64,000 nt of DNA from assembly GCA_964637165.1 (NCBI GenBank), contig CAZWVI010000001.1:62001-126000 (forward strand). Direction: 5' to 3'. Shown in pieces: positions 1 through 7,768 of the stretch; positions within the stretch are counted from its first letter, which is position 1, and every line of letters starts with the position of its first letter. The notes under the pieces were generated by a model. That model saw only the letters and a program-made list of their open reading frames with translations, ran no database searches and had not been told where the DNA came from. This stretch comes from CAZWVI01 sp964637165 (lineage in GTDB: Bacteria; Planctomycetota; UBA1135). The translations under genes were made by a program, and so were the position numbers.

Positions 1-1
1 A

Positions 2-445
2 CCGCACCTAAGTTCTCAACAACGGCAAAGCCAAGTATTGGAATTGTTAGATGAAGTCGGTTTGGAAAATCCGATGGAAATTTATTCATCTTATGCGCAT
101 CAATTGTCCGGTGGTATGTTGCAGCGCGCGATGATTGCCGCGGCAATTGCCGGAGGCCCCGATTTGCTAATTGCCGATGAGCCGACTACGGCTCTGGACT
201 TAACCGTACAGGTCAAGATTTTACAGTTGATTAACAAGTTGGTTATGCGTCGCAAGATGGCGCTTTTGTGGATAAGTCATGATTTGTCGGTTGTGGCCCA
301 AGTTTGTCAGCAGGTGGCAATAATGAATGCTGGCCGCATTGTTGAGCGGGGCCAGATTGGTGATGTTTTTGCTAAGCCAAAGACTGCATTTACTCGTGAA
401 TTAATGGCTGCGGTTCCTGATTTTAAGTGGGGACAAGTTTCGTGA
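2..445 (+). CDS. Dipeptide/oligopeptide ABC transporter ATP-binding protein, DppD/OppD type (5' end missing)
   Basis: This is one of two ATPases of a peptide/nickel-type ABC importer, acting on the inner face of the inner membrane. The frame is open from base 2, so the gene begins before the window; a TTG at 38 is only an internal codon. About 147 residues are visible, all C-terminal to Walker A. They include the signature LSGGM, Walker B with LLIADEPTTALD, and the H-loop ISHD. The C-terminal oligopeptide/dipeptide extension is short, ending soon after the part equivalent to 'TRELMAAVPDF'. It overlaps the next ATPase by one base (TGATG). Pairing with a DppF-like partner supports the family; the substrate cannot be told from the ATPases. 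Confidence 0.85.
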   Translation, partial: PHLSSQQRQSQVLELLDEVGLENPMEIYSSYAHQLSGGMLQRAMIAAAIAGGPDLLIADEPTTALDLTVQVKILQLINKLVMRRKMALLWISHDLSVVAQVCQQVAIMNAGRIVERGQIGDVFAKPKTAFTRELMAAVPDFKWGQVS

Positions 446-1314
446 TGGGTAAAACGACTTCAACTCCGCTCTTAGAGCTTGAAAAGTTTTCTGTTGTCTA
501 TCCGCAGGAAAGATCGCTTACTGGCCGGGTAAGTCGTTGGTGTCAGGCCGTAAGTGGTATTGGTTTTCAGGTTCATCGCGGAGAAACTTTTGCATTGGTT
601 GGTGAGTCTGGATGCGGGAAGAGTTCCACTGGTCGTGCACTATGTGGTTTGTCCGAGCATACCAAGGGCCATGCATGGTTTTGTCCGTCGGAGCAGCGCC
701 TCGCCGCCTCGCCTAGTTTGGCTGAATTGATTGACAAGTTTGGTATTGGTGGTCGTGTTGATTTATTGAAACTTAATAAACAACAATGGCGCCCTTTGCG
801 CCCATCAATATCCATGGTGTTTCAAGACAGTGCGACTGCCTTAAATCCTCGGTTGAGTATTGGTGACAGTGTCGCTGAACCGCTTGAGGTTAATAAGCGA
901 GGAAGTTCGGCTGAGATAAAACGGCGGGTGGTTGAGTTGTTTGAATTGGTTGGTATTGATCCTCAGAGGAGCCACCAGCGGCCAGCAAATTTTTCAGGAG
1001 GCCAACGGCAACGGATTTGTATTGCTAGAGCAGTTGCCTTGAACCCCGAATTAATTATCTGTGATGAAATTGTCTCCGCCCTGGATGTGGTAGTGCAAAA
1101 GCAAATACTGCAATTGCTAGAGGATATTCAAAACAAGTTCGGAACAGCTCTCTTGTTTATCTCGCATGATTTAGCAGTTGTCAGCAATGTCGCCGAGCAG
1201 GTGGCGGTAATGCAAGGAGGTCAGTTGGTGGAAAAAGGGCCAGTTGCGAAGGTGTTTGGAAACCCGCAACACCGATGCACCCAAGAACTGATTAAGTCAA
1301 TCCCCAGACTCTGA
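445..1314 (+). CDS. Dipeptide/oligopeptide ABC transporter ATP-binding protein, DppF/OppF type
   Basis: This is the second ATPase of the importer, 289 residues. Walker A is GESGCGKSS at about residues 53-61, the signature FSGGQ at 183-187, Walker B LIICDE at about 204-209 and the H-loop SHD at about 235. I chose the ATG at 445 because it overlaps the previous stop by one base; GTG codons at 427 and 442 are in frame upstream. Two oddities are visible. The residue after the catalytic Glu is Ile (DEIVSALD) where relatives usually have Pro. The protein also stops right after the KSIPRL segment, so the usual C-terminal oligopeptide-binding tail is essentially absent. Both ATPases presumably serve permeases encoded before the window. 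Confidence 0.85.
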   Translation: MGKTTSTPLLELEKFSVVYPQERSLTGRVSRWCQAVSGIGFQVHRGETFALVGESGCGKSSTGRALCGLSEHTKGHAWFCPSEQRLAASPSLAELIDKFGIGGRVDLLKLNKQQWRPLRPSISMVFQDSATALNPRLSIGDSVAEPLEVNKRGSSAEIKRRVVELFELVGIDPQRSHQRPANFSGGQRQRICIARAVALNPELIICDEIVSALDVVVQKQILQLLEDIQNKFGTALLFISHDLAVVSNVAEQVAVMQGGQLVEKGPVAKVFGNPQHRCTQELIKSIPRL

Positions 1315-1320
1315 CTGGGG
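1302..1320 (+). terminator. Small GC hairpin over the end of the ABC operon
   Basis: CCCCAG (1302-1307) and CTGGGG (1315-1320) form a perfect 6-bp stem with a 7-nt loop that contains the ATPase stop codon. No T-run follows, so intrinsic termination is doubtful. The hairpin directly abuts the -10-like hexamer of the next gene. Confidence 0.3.
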
Positions 1321-1326
1321 TATCCT
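1321..1326 (+). promoter_or_regulatory. Putative -10 element of the HAD gene (leaderless)
   Basis: TATCCT lies six bases before the ATG at 1333 and matches the sigma70 -10 consensus at 4 of 6 positions. If it is used, transcription would begin at or next to the start codon. No good Shine-Dalgarno site precedes the ATG and no clear -35 is visible, so confidence is low. Confidence 0.3.
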
Positions 1327-1332
1327 ACGCTT

Positions 1333-2052
1333 ATGTCCCTCCGCGCAATCTTCTTCGACATCGACGACACCCTGTTTTCCACCACGGCCTTTGCCGGGCA
1401 TGCTCGTGAGCTTGCGGTGGATGCGATGATTGCACGTGGTCTCATGGCGAAGAAGGAGGAAGTCTTACCCGAATTGAAAAAGGTCGTTCTTGAATTTGGC
1501 TCTAATGACAATCGTCACTACAACCGACTCCTAGACCGGCTGCCAGAGTTTGCGACACGTGGTGTGAATAAGGCCCTCCTTGTTACCGCTGGAGTTATTG
1601 CTTACCACGAAGCCAAGTGGCGTGGCTTGCGGGTTCGCCCTGAGGCGCACGGACTTCTCGAAGATTTATCACGGACTGATATACGCCTTGGGGTTATTAG
1701 TGCTGGTTTGACTACGAAACAAATGGAGAAGGTTTTGCGTTTAGGACTAGATCGGTTTCTTGATCCAGGTTTACTATTTATTACTGACCAAGTGGGAATT
1801 GCTAAGACAAATCCTGAACTTTATCGCACCGCGCTAAGTGCCGCTGAAGTGCAAGCAAGTCAGGCCATGCATGTCGGTGATCATCCGCTTCACGACATAG
1901 ATTCTGCAGCGCTTGCCGGCATGGTCACAGTGTTGCATCGCGGCTCTGGTAAGCACGCTGAACTTAAGGGACAGCATCGGCCCGACTTTAACATTAATCG
2001 AATTGGTGAATTGCGCGGGATTTTAACCGACAATTTCGCCATCGATATCTAA
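1333..2052 (+). CDS. HAD-superfamily (subfamily IA) hydrolase
   Basis: A probable cytoplasmic phosphatase of 239 residues, normal for the subfamily. Motif I is FFDIDDTLF at residues 7-15, with both Asp residues of the DxD pair. Motif II is VISAG at about 116-120. The motif III Lys lies in GIAKTNPELY, and motif IV is HVGDHPLHDI. A helical cap domain lies between motifs I and II. The closest generic match is the YjjG/TIGR02253-like group, which dephosphorylates nucleotides and small sugar phosphates, but the substrate is not predictable. It is a single gene, closed by the terminator at 2073-2109. Confidence 0.8.
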   Translation: MSLRAIFFDIDDTLFSTTAFAGHARELAVDAMIARGLMAKKEEVLPELKKVVLEFGSNDNRHYNRLLDRLPEFATRGVNKALLVTAGVIAYHEAKWRGLRVRPEAHGLLEDLSRTDIRLGVISAGLTTKQMEKVLRLGLDRFLDPGLLFITDQVGIAKTNPELYRTALSAAEVQASQAMHVGDHPLHDIDSAALAGMVTVLHRGSGKHAELKGQHRPDFNINRIGELRGILTDNFAIDI

Positions 2053-2072
2053 CGAAATAGCCAGTTAAAAAG

Positions 2073-2109
2073 AAAACTCCTGCGACTGACAAGCAGCCGC
2101 AGGAGTTTT
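2073..2109. terminator. Strong bidirectional intrinsic terminator
   Basis: AAAACTCCTGCG (2073-2084) pairs perfectly with CGCAGGAGTTTT (2098-2109) around a 13-nt loop. The A-rich left and T-rich right arms make it work on both strands. It ends the HAD gene on the plus strand and the long secretin/ExbBD block on the minus strand, whose last stop codon is at 2128. Confidence 0.85.
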
Positions 2110-2127
2110 AAGGTTTAAGCTAAGTGC

Positions 2128-4782
2128 TTAGAGACGGTCATCAAGGTCATTTGCAACCTCAAGTGCATCAGTGATTTGTGCGCGGATGATGATGATTACA
2201 TCTTCCTTCTCGTTCGCTTCGCCTTCAGCTTTAAAGAGCATTGAAAGGAAAGGAATCTTGGCAAGGAAAGGTACCTCGGCACGTTGCTCAACATCAACAA
2301 TCTTCTTAAGACCAGCAATTACAACTGAGCCACCATCAGGGATGACCGCAGTAGTGTTGGCGCTTGAAACACTTAACTCAGGGAGTTGCAGCGTAACCGG
2401 AGTGGTCAGGCCAGCAAGCGATGAGGTGAATTCAGGGATTGGACGCTTAAGTTGGGCTACGGTTGGGCGCAACTCAAGAGTGATGTAGCGACGGTCGTGA
2501 CTGATGGTTGGACGCACATCAAGCACGATGCCATCAGAAACTACGCCAACTTGTGGGTCAGCGATCAAGGCAGCTTGAGCAACTTCAACATCCATGTCCT
2601 GAACGTAAGTCACCTGGTTAACCACAGTGATGTAAGCGCGTTGAGTGTTGCGTGCTGAAACGGTGCTCGAGTTAAGTTCCTCGGCGCGGTTTGATTTTTC
2701 AACAGCGCGCAGAATCATTGACAACTGAGTGTCGTCAAGGAAAACAAACTGCATGGCCATTCCACCTGCATTTGATAGACGCGACCCGTAAGGACCGAGA
2801 ATGTTTTCTGTGCGGGCGCGGATATCGCCATCGCCACCTTCGTTGTAGTAAGCACCGGCAGAAGGGTTGGCTTCAGCACCACTTGGTAGTCCAGAACCAT
2901 CATTGTCTAAACCAAGTGAGGCGTTGTCCTCAAGACCTGAAGTTAGGTCGTCAAGGTTGGCCATGTCAGTTGGAGGGGAGAAGGTGCCGCCTAAGCCGCG
3001 GAAGTCAATCCCAACTTCTTGAAGGAAGTCTTTACGAACAGTTAAGAAGCGCGCTTCAATCGTAACCATTGAAGAGATGTAGCCCCGCATGTCTTGCAAG
3101 AACTCGTCAATCTCGCGCTGTACAGCTGGGGTGTGCCAAACAATTAGGTGACCGTTTGAGTAAGTTAAGGAAACTCCCTCAAGTTCTTCCCAAGTGTTCT
3201 TGGCAACGTTGGCCATAACCAAAGTCTCCAAGTTCATTGGGTCAAGAATCGGAACTGGCTCCCCAGTTACGCCACCTTGAATTGACTCTTCATCGTCTGA
3301 ATCTTCATCAGGTAGGTGAATGTTGTCAATCTTTGGACCGCTGAAGTCCGTTAGGGTTGAAGTTAAATCTTGAACGTCATGCGCGCGCAAGATGAATTGA
3401 CCTTGAGCGGACGAACGAGTGGTGATGTAAACAACACCATGCTTGAAGGTGTAAACAACTTCTGACCCGGCGGCATCGGTGATGACACGCAGGGCGTTTT
3501 CAACGGTGATGGGGCGGTTTAGGTTTAAATCAAATTCAATTCCTTCTGAATCGACTGCCTCGACTGCATCCGGAGTGACCACAATTGGTGCATCGGTGTA
3601 GGGGCGAAGGCGATTAATTACTTCTTCAAGAGAAGGCTCAGCTTCAACTTGAAAGCCGGGGATTTTGGTCGAGGCAATCTCGGTAATAATCGCTGCATTT
3701 TCTTCAGCAGTTTCAGGGTCACCACCGATTTCGCGGAAATGCTTGCGTGCTGCTGAAATCTCAGCCCAGTGGTCGAGATCTGGCATCGAAAGAATTTCGT
3801 TAGTTGGAATCATTGCCTCGGCAATGTCTTCTTGCCAACGCTTAAAGCGCTCATTGCGCTCTGTTAGAAAATCATCGTTTACCAACTCATGGCTGGCACG
3901 GTAGGTTGCATCACGCAGTTCCCGCGCGCGATCATTAAGCGGGTCTTCGCGCAGCAAATCTTCGCAAAGTTGCAAGGCCTCGTCATAGTTCTCTGAATCG
4001 AAAGAATCAATCGCAGTGTCAAGCATTAAAGCTAAACGTTGACTACGTTGTGCTGAACGAGCTTCTTCTTCAGCGCGCAATCGTTCCCAAGTCAATTGCT
4101 TTTCATTCTCGCGTTGGTTGGCCATCGCAGTATCGCGTTCAGCCTTCGCACGGTCAAGGGCAGCAGCAACGCGGCCGCTTAAACCATTCCAGTCAATGTT
4201 GTAGCCAGTTCCCTCAATGCCGGCTTTAGCTAGGGATAGGGCCCCAACAGCTTCATCCAAATCTCCGTCTTCAAGTAGCTTGAAGCCGCGGTCAGCGTGA
4301 GCATGGATTTCTGCTTGCGCGCGTTGAATCCGCGCTTCCAAATTTAAACGTACATCGTCAATGGATCCAGTCAAGGGCACGCTTGCTCGGCCTAGTGCAA
4401 CTTGGACTTGGTCAAAGAGTGAACGCACATCACGGTTTCCCGCGTCTAATTCCAAAGCAGCGATTAAAGAGTTTTCAGCTTCAAGTAGACGACCGTCAGC
4501 GAATGCTGAGCGGGCAGTATCTAAATGACCAGAAACAAGTAAAGCTGTCTTCTGCTCACGCAAATCTACATCTTTACGGCCTTGAACAACAGGGTCTTGC
4601 ACCATTGACCCAGGGTCAATGTTTGAGGTCTCGGAAACGACAGGCTGACTGGTGTTGTCGTTGTCGTTTACAACTACAGGGTTAGTGCAGGCAAAAAGGA
4701 GACCGGCCAGCAATGCAGGGCGGAGAACCGGGGACAGGGAGGCTTTCATTAACTTTTTGGGGGGCGGCTCGGAGTGAGCCAT
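2128..4782 (-). CDS. TPR-containing lipo-secretin, copy 2
   Basis: A predicted outer-membrane channel of 884 residues (873 if it starts at the second Met, 4749, which gives a cleaner signal peptide). The N terminus is a lipoprotein signal with lipobox LFAC. Residues ~70-310 are Ala/Glu-rich helical TPR-like repeats and coiled coil. Then come an STN/N0-like domain around VVTPD and VVYTF, a secretin N domain, and a C-terminal secretin beta-domain. That domain shows VIPDGGSVVIAGL and PFLAKIPFLSMLF, close to the family's conserved end motifs. A lipid anchor suggests self-piloting to the outer membrane, as in lipid-anchored secretins. It is a paralogue of 10732-13377, sharing GVDFRGLGG and FLDDTQLSMILRAVEKS segments, and is the last gene of the block, 20 bases after the second exbD. 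A G6/C6 tract lies between the two possible starts. Confidence 0.85.
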   Translation of the reverse strand: MAHSEPPPKKLMKASLSPVLRPALLAGLLFACTNPVVVNDNDNTSQPVVSETSNIDPGSMVQDPVVQGRKDVDLREQKTALLVSGHLDTARSAFADGRLLEAENSLIAALELDAGNRDVRSLFDQVQVALGRASVPLTGSIDDVRLNLEARIQRAQAEIHAHADRGFKLLEDGDLDEAVGALSLAKAGIEGTGYNIDWNGLSGRVAAALDRAKAERDTAMANQRENEKQLTWERLRAEEEARSAQRSQRLALMLDTAIDSFDSENYDEALQLCEDLLREDPLNDRARELRDATYRASHELVNDDFLTERNERFKRWQEDIAEAMIPTNEILSMPDLDHWAEISAARKHFREIGGDPETAEENAAIITEIASTKIPGFQVEAEPSLEEVINRLRPYTDAPIVVTPDAVEAVDSEGIEFDLNLNRPITVENALRVITDAAGSEVVYTFKHGVVYITTRSSAQGQFILRAHDVQDLTSTLTDFSGPKIDNIHLPDEDSDDEESIQGGVTGEPVPILDPMNLETLVMANVAKNTWEELEGVSLTYSNGHLIVWHTPAVQREIDEFLQDMRGYISSMVTIEARFLTVRKDFLQEVGIDFRGLGGTFSPPTDMANLDDLTSGLEDNASLGLDNDGSGLPSGAEANPSAGAYYNEGGDGDIRARTENILGPYGSRLSNAGGMAMQFVFLDDTQLSMILRAVEKSNRAEELNSSTVSARNTQRAYITVVNQVTYVQDMDVEVAQAALIADPQVGVVSDGIVLDVRPTISHDRRYITLELRPTVAQLKRPIPEFTSSLAGLTTPVTLQLPELSVSSANTTAVIPDGGSVVIAGLKKIVDVEQRAEVPFLAKIPFLSMLFKAEGEANEKEDVIIIIRAQITDALEVANDLDDRL

Positions 4783-4802
4783 TTAGAGGGTTGGGGGCGC
4801 GA

Positions 4803-5312
4803 TTACTCCTCTTCGAAGGAGCCGGCAAAGGAAATCTTGGAGAAGCCCTTTGCAATTACAACATCGAGAATGCCAACGACGTCGCCGTAGACAACACCCT
4901 TGCGTGGGTCGATGGTGATGGGGGTGTCATCTTTCTGCTTTTGAGTTTTACTAAAGGCATTTAGGTGACGGTCAAGTCTCGCCAAATCGGTGAACTTGGA
5001 GGAGCCGACTTCGAACTGAACGAGGCGTCCAACGTAGTGCTTGAGGCGACCTTGAGGTGATGAAGTTGTGCGAGTAGTTGGGTCAAGAACGAGTTGTCCT
5101 TTCTTTTTAACCTTAATGACAATGTCGACCTTTTCAATTTCGTCGGCAGTCGAGGCGCTAGTACCACGGTCCTTGGGCAGAGCAGCATCGAGGCGCCCTT
5201 CAAGAACTTTGAACTTCAGCGTCACAATAAAGAAGATCAAGAGCAGGAAGGTGACGTCAATCATTGGCGCCATGTCCGGTTTTACTTCTTCAAACTTTTG
5301 AGGTTTACCCAT
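4803..5312 (-). CDS. Biopolymer transport protein ExbD/TolR, copy 2
   Basis: The stator/rod partner of an ExbB-type proton channel, 169 residues. It has a short cytoplasmic N terminus, one membrane helix at about residues 18-35 beginning MAPMIDVTFLLLIFF with the proton-carrying Asp, and a periplasmic domain of ~130 residues. The start codon shares one base with the stop of the preceding exbD (TAATG), so the two are translationally coupled. A second, divergent ExbD next to one ExbB suggests a mixed ExbD dimer. The periplasmic part is charged and includes a KKKGQLVLDP segment. The family assignment rests on the helix motif and the ExbB neighbour; the client is unknown but is probably one of the flanking secretin/TPR proteins. 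Confidence 0.9.
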   Translation of the reverse strand: MGKPQKFEEVKPDMAPMIDVTFLLLIFFIVTLKFKVLEGRLDAALPKDRGTSASTADEIEKVDIVIKVKKKGQLVLDPTTRTTSSPQGRLKHYVGRLVQFEVGSSKFTDLARLDRHLNAFSKTQKQKDDTPITIDPRKGVVYGDVVGILDVVIAKGFSKISFAGSFEEE

Positions 5313-5842
5313 TACTTAACTCCTCCTACTTCCGGCTCAGAGGCAGCCAATTGAACTTTCCAAATGCGAATGCCTTCGCGGGTGCAGGTTTCCATGATTC
5401 GCGAGATGTACTTAAACTCGGTATTTCGGTCTGCACGAATCAAAATTGGATCATCAGGAAGCTTGCCCAAATTTGGATGTTCATCGTCAGCGACATGCTC
5501 CATCCGCTCAGCCCACTTCACCATTTCTTGGGCTAGCATCCAGTAGTAATCAGGTCGCCCTTTGCGGACAGGGTCGGTACGTCCACCAGAGTCAATGCCT
5601 GGCCAGTAGAGATCCTTCTTCTTATGAATGATGGTGCCGTCTGGCATTACGTTCAAAATCGGACGGCCTGGAGGAGGGTCGTCGTGGCCAGCTTCTACCG
5701 CGATTGGTAGTTTTAGGTCCTCGAGTTCCTGTTGAGTCAAGTCGTTAACAATGATGAAAAAGATGATCATCAAAAACGTAACGTCAATCATGGGCGTCAT
5801 GTCCATTTCGATGTCAGTGTCTGGTGTTCCTTTTTTACTCAT
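5312..5842 (-). CDS. Biopolymer transport protein ExbD/TolR, copy 1
   Basis: The first of two tandem ExbD-like proteins, 176 residues. The motif MTPMIDVTFLMIIFFI at residues 15-30 gives the membrane helix with the conserved proton-binding Asp (residue 19). The periplasmic domain is longer and different in sequence from its neighbour: Pro/Gly-rich PPPGRPIL, an aromatic stretch around RPDYYW, then the usual ILIRADRN strand of ExbD. It lies 32 bases after exbB and overlaps the second exbD by one base. It should form a proton-driven complex with the 237-residue ExbB encoded just before it. Confidence 0.9.
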   Translation of the reverse strand: MSKKGTPDTDIEMDMTPMIDVTFLMIIFFIIVNDLTQQELEDLKLPIAVEAGHDDPPPGRPILNVMPDGTIIHKKKDLYWPGIDSGGRTDPVRKGRPDYYWMLAQEMVKWAERMEHVADDEHPNLGKLPDDPILIRADRNTEFKYISRIMETCTREGIRIWKVQLAASEPEVGGVK

Positions 5843-5874
5843 TTGTAACTCTGCTTAGGGTTAACGATTTTGCT

Positions 5875-6588
5875 TTACTCAGTCGGGCGGAAGCGGTCGA
5901 ACATTTCTTCAACGATGGCACCAATCTCAAGCGAGAGCATGTTTACACGGTTACGGAAGAAAACGAAGAACGCAGTTACCGGAATCGCCACGGTTAGACC
6001 CAAAACGGTAGTAACCAGAGCCAATTGAATGTCACCGGCAAAATCTCGTGGTTCAACGGATGCGGACGATGCAATAACACCAAACGCACCAACCATTCCA
6101 GTAACCGTACCGAACAAACCCATCATGGGCGAGATTCCAGCGATAAGTGAAAGGTAGCCAATCTTTTGGTGAAGCTTGACTGACTCTTCGTCTTCCATTT
6201 CTTCAACAGATTTTTCCAGAGCTGCGAAAGGGTAACCAATTCGGCGAACTCCAGCGGCCACGATGTTAGTGAACATGCATGGTTCTGTCTCGCAGTACTC
6301 AAGAACTTCTTGGTAATTACCAGCGTTCATAAGCTCCTCAACTTCGTCAATAATTTCTGGCGGCGCAAGTTTCTCGCGCTTGATGCTCATGAAGTGTTCA
6401 ACGATGAGTGTTCCAGCAACAACTGAAATACCAATGATGATAAAACCAATGGTACCACCCTTAGAGATGGCGTCGAAGATTCCGACCTTGTTGGCAGCAG
6501 CTACAGGAGCGGCTTCTTGGGCAAAGGCGTATGAGGTTGTGAGGAACCAGCCGGAAAGTAGGCCGGCGAGTTGGTGAAGACGGGTCAT
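5875..6588 (-). CDS. MotA/TolQ/ExbB proton channel family protein
   Basis: The inner-membrane proton channel subunit, 237 residues. It begins with a signal-peptide-like helix ending AYAFAQ (about residue 24), so the mature N terminus is probably periplasmic, as in ExbB-type proteins with a cleaved leader. Helix 1 is near residues 48-66 (GTIGFIIIGISVV). A cytoplasmic helical domain of ~75 residues follows. Two more helices, near 143-170 (LSLIAGISPMMGLFGTVTGM) and 188-210, contain the conserved Gly-Thr pattern of the family. A C7 tract (6611-6617, read as G on plus) lies about 20 bases before the start. The gene is followed by two exbD genes in the same direction, the classic motor order. Confidence 0.92.
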   Translation of the reverse strand: MTRLHQLAGLLSGWFLTTSYAFAQEAAPVAAANKVGIFDAISKGGTIGFIIIGISVVAGTLIVEHFMSIKREKLAPPEIIDEVEELMNAGNYQEVLEYCETEPCMFTNIVAAGVRRIGYPFAALEKSVEEMEDEESVKLHQKIGYLSLIAGISPMMGLFGTVTGMVGAFGVIASSASVEPRDFAGDIQLALVTTVLGLTVAIPVTAFFVFFRNRVNMLSLEIGAIVEEMFDRFRPTE

Positions 6589-6692
6589 TTTGACTACGGG
6601 ACCGAGTTTAGGGGGGGAGCTTCTAGCCTGAGTGGGTAGAAGGGGTTGAACAGGTGCTTGATTCTAACTGAGTTGTAAGGCTTTGCTCAAAC

Positions 6693-7766
6693 TTAGCCAT
6701 CAAGCATTGCGCGGGCTTTAACCGCCCAACTAGTAGAAGAGTAGTCATCTACTAGGCGTTGGTAATAAGACTTCGCAGAAGTTGGGGTATTTTCCAGCTC
6801 TGCACAAGTCTCGGCCAGCTCAAAAAGTGCTCTTGCACTAACTTCTTGGCTAGCTGGCATTGTCGCAACCACTTGCGCTAAAAGAAGTTGCGCGTCGCGT
6901 AAGGCTCCTGACTGGCGCGCCGCACGAGCCGCTCCAACAGTAGCCGCTGCGCGAACATCTAGGCTGGAATTACGATCTCGACCGAGGTTTTCCCAGTAAG
7001 AGCGCGCTTTTGCTACTCCATCTTTTGCTTCAATGGAATCGCCAAGGAGGATTTGCCCACGGCTATGTAGTTTGCGGAGGCGGGTGCGGAGCGCATTTGA
7101 GCTATCTCCGGACTTCAGCGCGTCAGCTATCTTCGGCACTAAGTCGCGTAGGCGAGCTTCGGCAACAGTTGCTTGTTTGCCTATAAGGAATACCTCGCAA
7201 CGACCGAGCCTAGCACCGAATTCAATGTGGTTTGGCAGGGTCTTTTCAAACGCGAATGCGGCCAATTTCTCAAAAAGCTTGGCAGCTGAATCGGTATCAC
7301 CAGCGGCGGCAGTGGCCATGGCTTGACCGGTTTGAGCTCGTGCTGAGAACCAACTATCTGGGTTGGCAGCTAGCCAGGTAGCAAAGGCTTTTTGAGCTTC
7401 GCTAGCTTTGCCTCCATCAATTTGCGACCAGGCGAGAAGCGTTTCAGCATTAAGCAAGCCTGCCAAGGTAGAGGTTAGGCCATCACTGGATGCTGCGATC
7501 GAGCTAAATGTCCCAGTAGCGTTTTGATAGTCAAAGTCAGCTAGGTATCGGTTTCCAGCACTTAAAGCGGAATTTACCGCAACTAGATCCAAATCAAGAA
7601 TTTGCGAACTTTTGAGCGACTTCGACTTGCCGCGACCATCTTTCCAGGTAACTTTTGAGACCGTGGCGGTTTCAATTGTTCCGTCGGTAACTGTTCCATC
7701 AAGCTGAATGATTGCATCTTGGGCGAATGCGGGAACGGCAAGTAGTAGGGCGCAGAGAGCAGGCAT
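6693..7766 (-). CDS. Secreted TPR-like repeat protein
   Basis: A periplasmic or outer-membrane-associated scaffold protein of 357 residues. I chose the ATG at 7766 because it gives a clean signal peptide (MPALCALLLAVPAFAQ) and starts just after the stop of the upstream gene; an ATG at 7790 would put the signal inside the protein. A short beta-rich stretch (~residues 20-55, DGTVTDGTIETATVSKVTW) precedes helical repeats rich in Ala and Leu to the end, with a YYQRLVDDYSSTSWAVKARAML repeat typical of TPR/YbgF/BamD-like proteins split here only by its final residues. YbgF is the TPR protein of Tol systems, so a TPR protein beside ExbB/ExbD fits. The exact function is unknown. Confidence 0.75.
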   Translation of the reverse strand: MPALCALLLAVPAFAQDAIIQLDGTVTDGTIETATVSKVTWKDGRGKSKSLKSSQILDLDLVAVNSALSAGNRYLADFDYQNATGTFSSIAASSDGLTSTLAGLLNAETLLAWSQIDGGKASEAQKAFATWLAANPDSWFSARAQTGQAMATAAAGDTDSAAKLFEKLAAFAFEKTLPNHIEFGARLGRCEVFLIGKQATVAEARLRDLVPKIADALKSGDSSNALRTRLRKLHSRGQILLGDSIEAKDGVAKARSYWENLGRDRNSSLDVRAAATVGAARAARQSGALRDAQLLLAQVVATMPASQEVSARALFELAETCAELENTPTSAKSYYQRLVDDYSSTSWAVKARAMLDG

Positions 7767-7768
7767 GA

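Noticed and set aside
1306..1314. GACTCTGAC similar to the repeat arm at 20761
   Set aside because: Only nine bases match and the local hairpin is different; this is likely chance.
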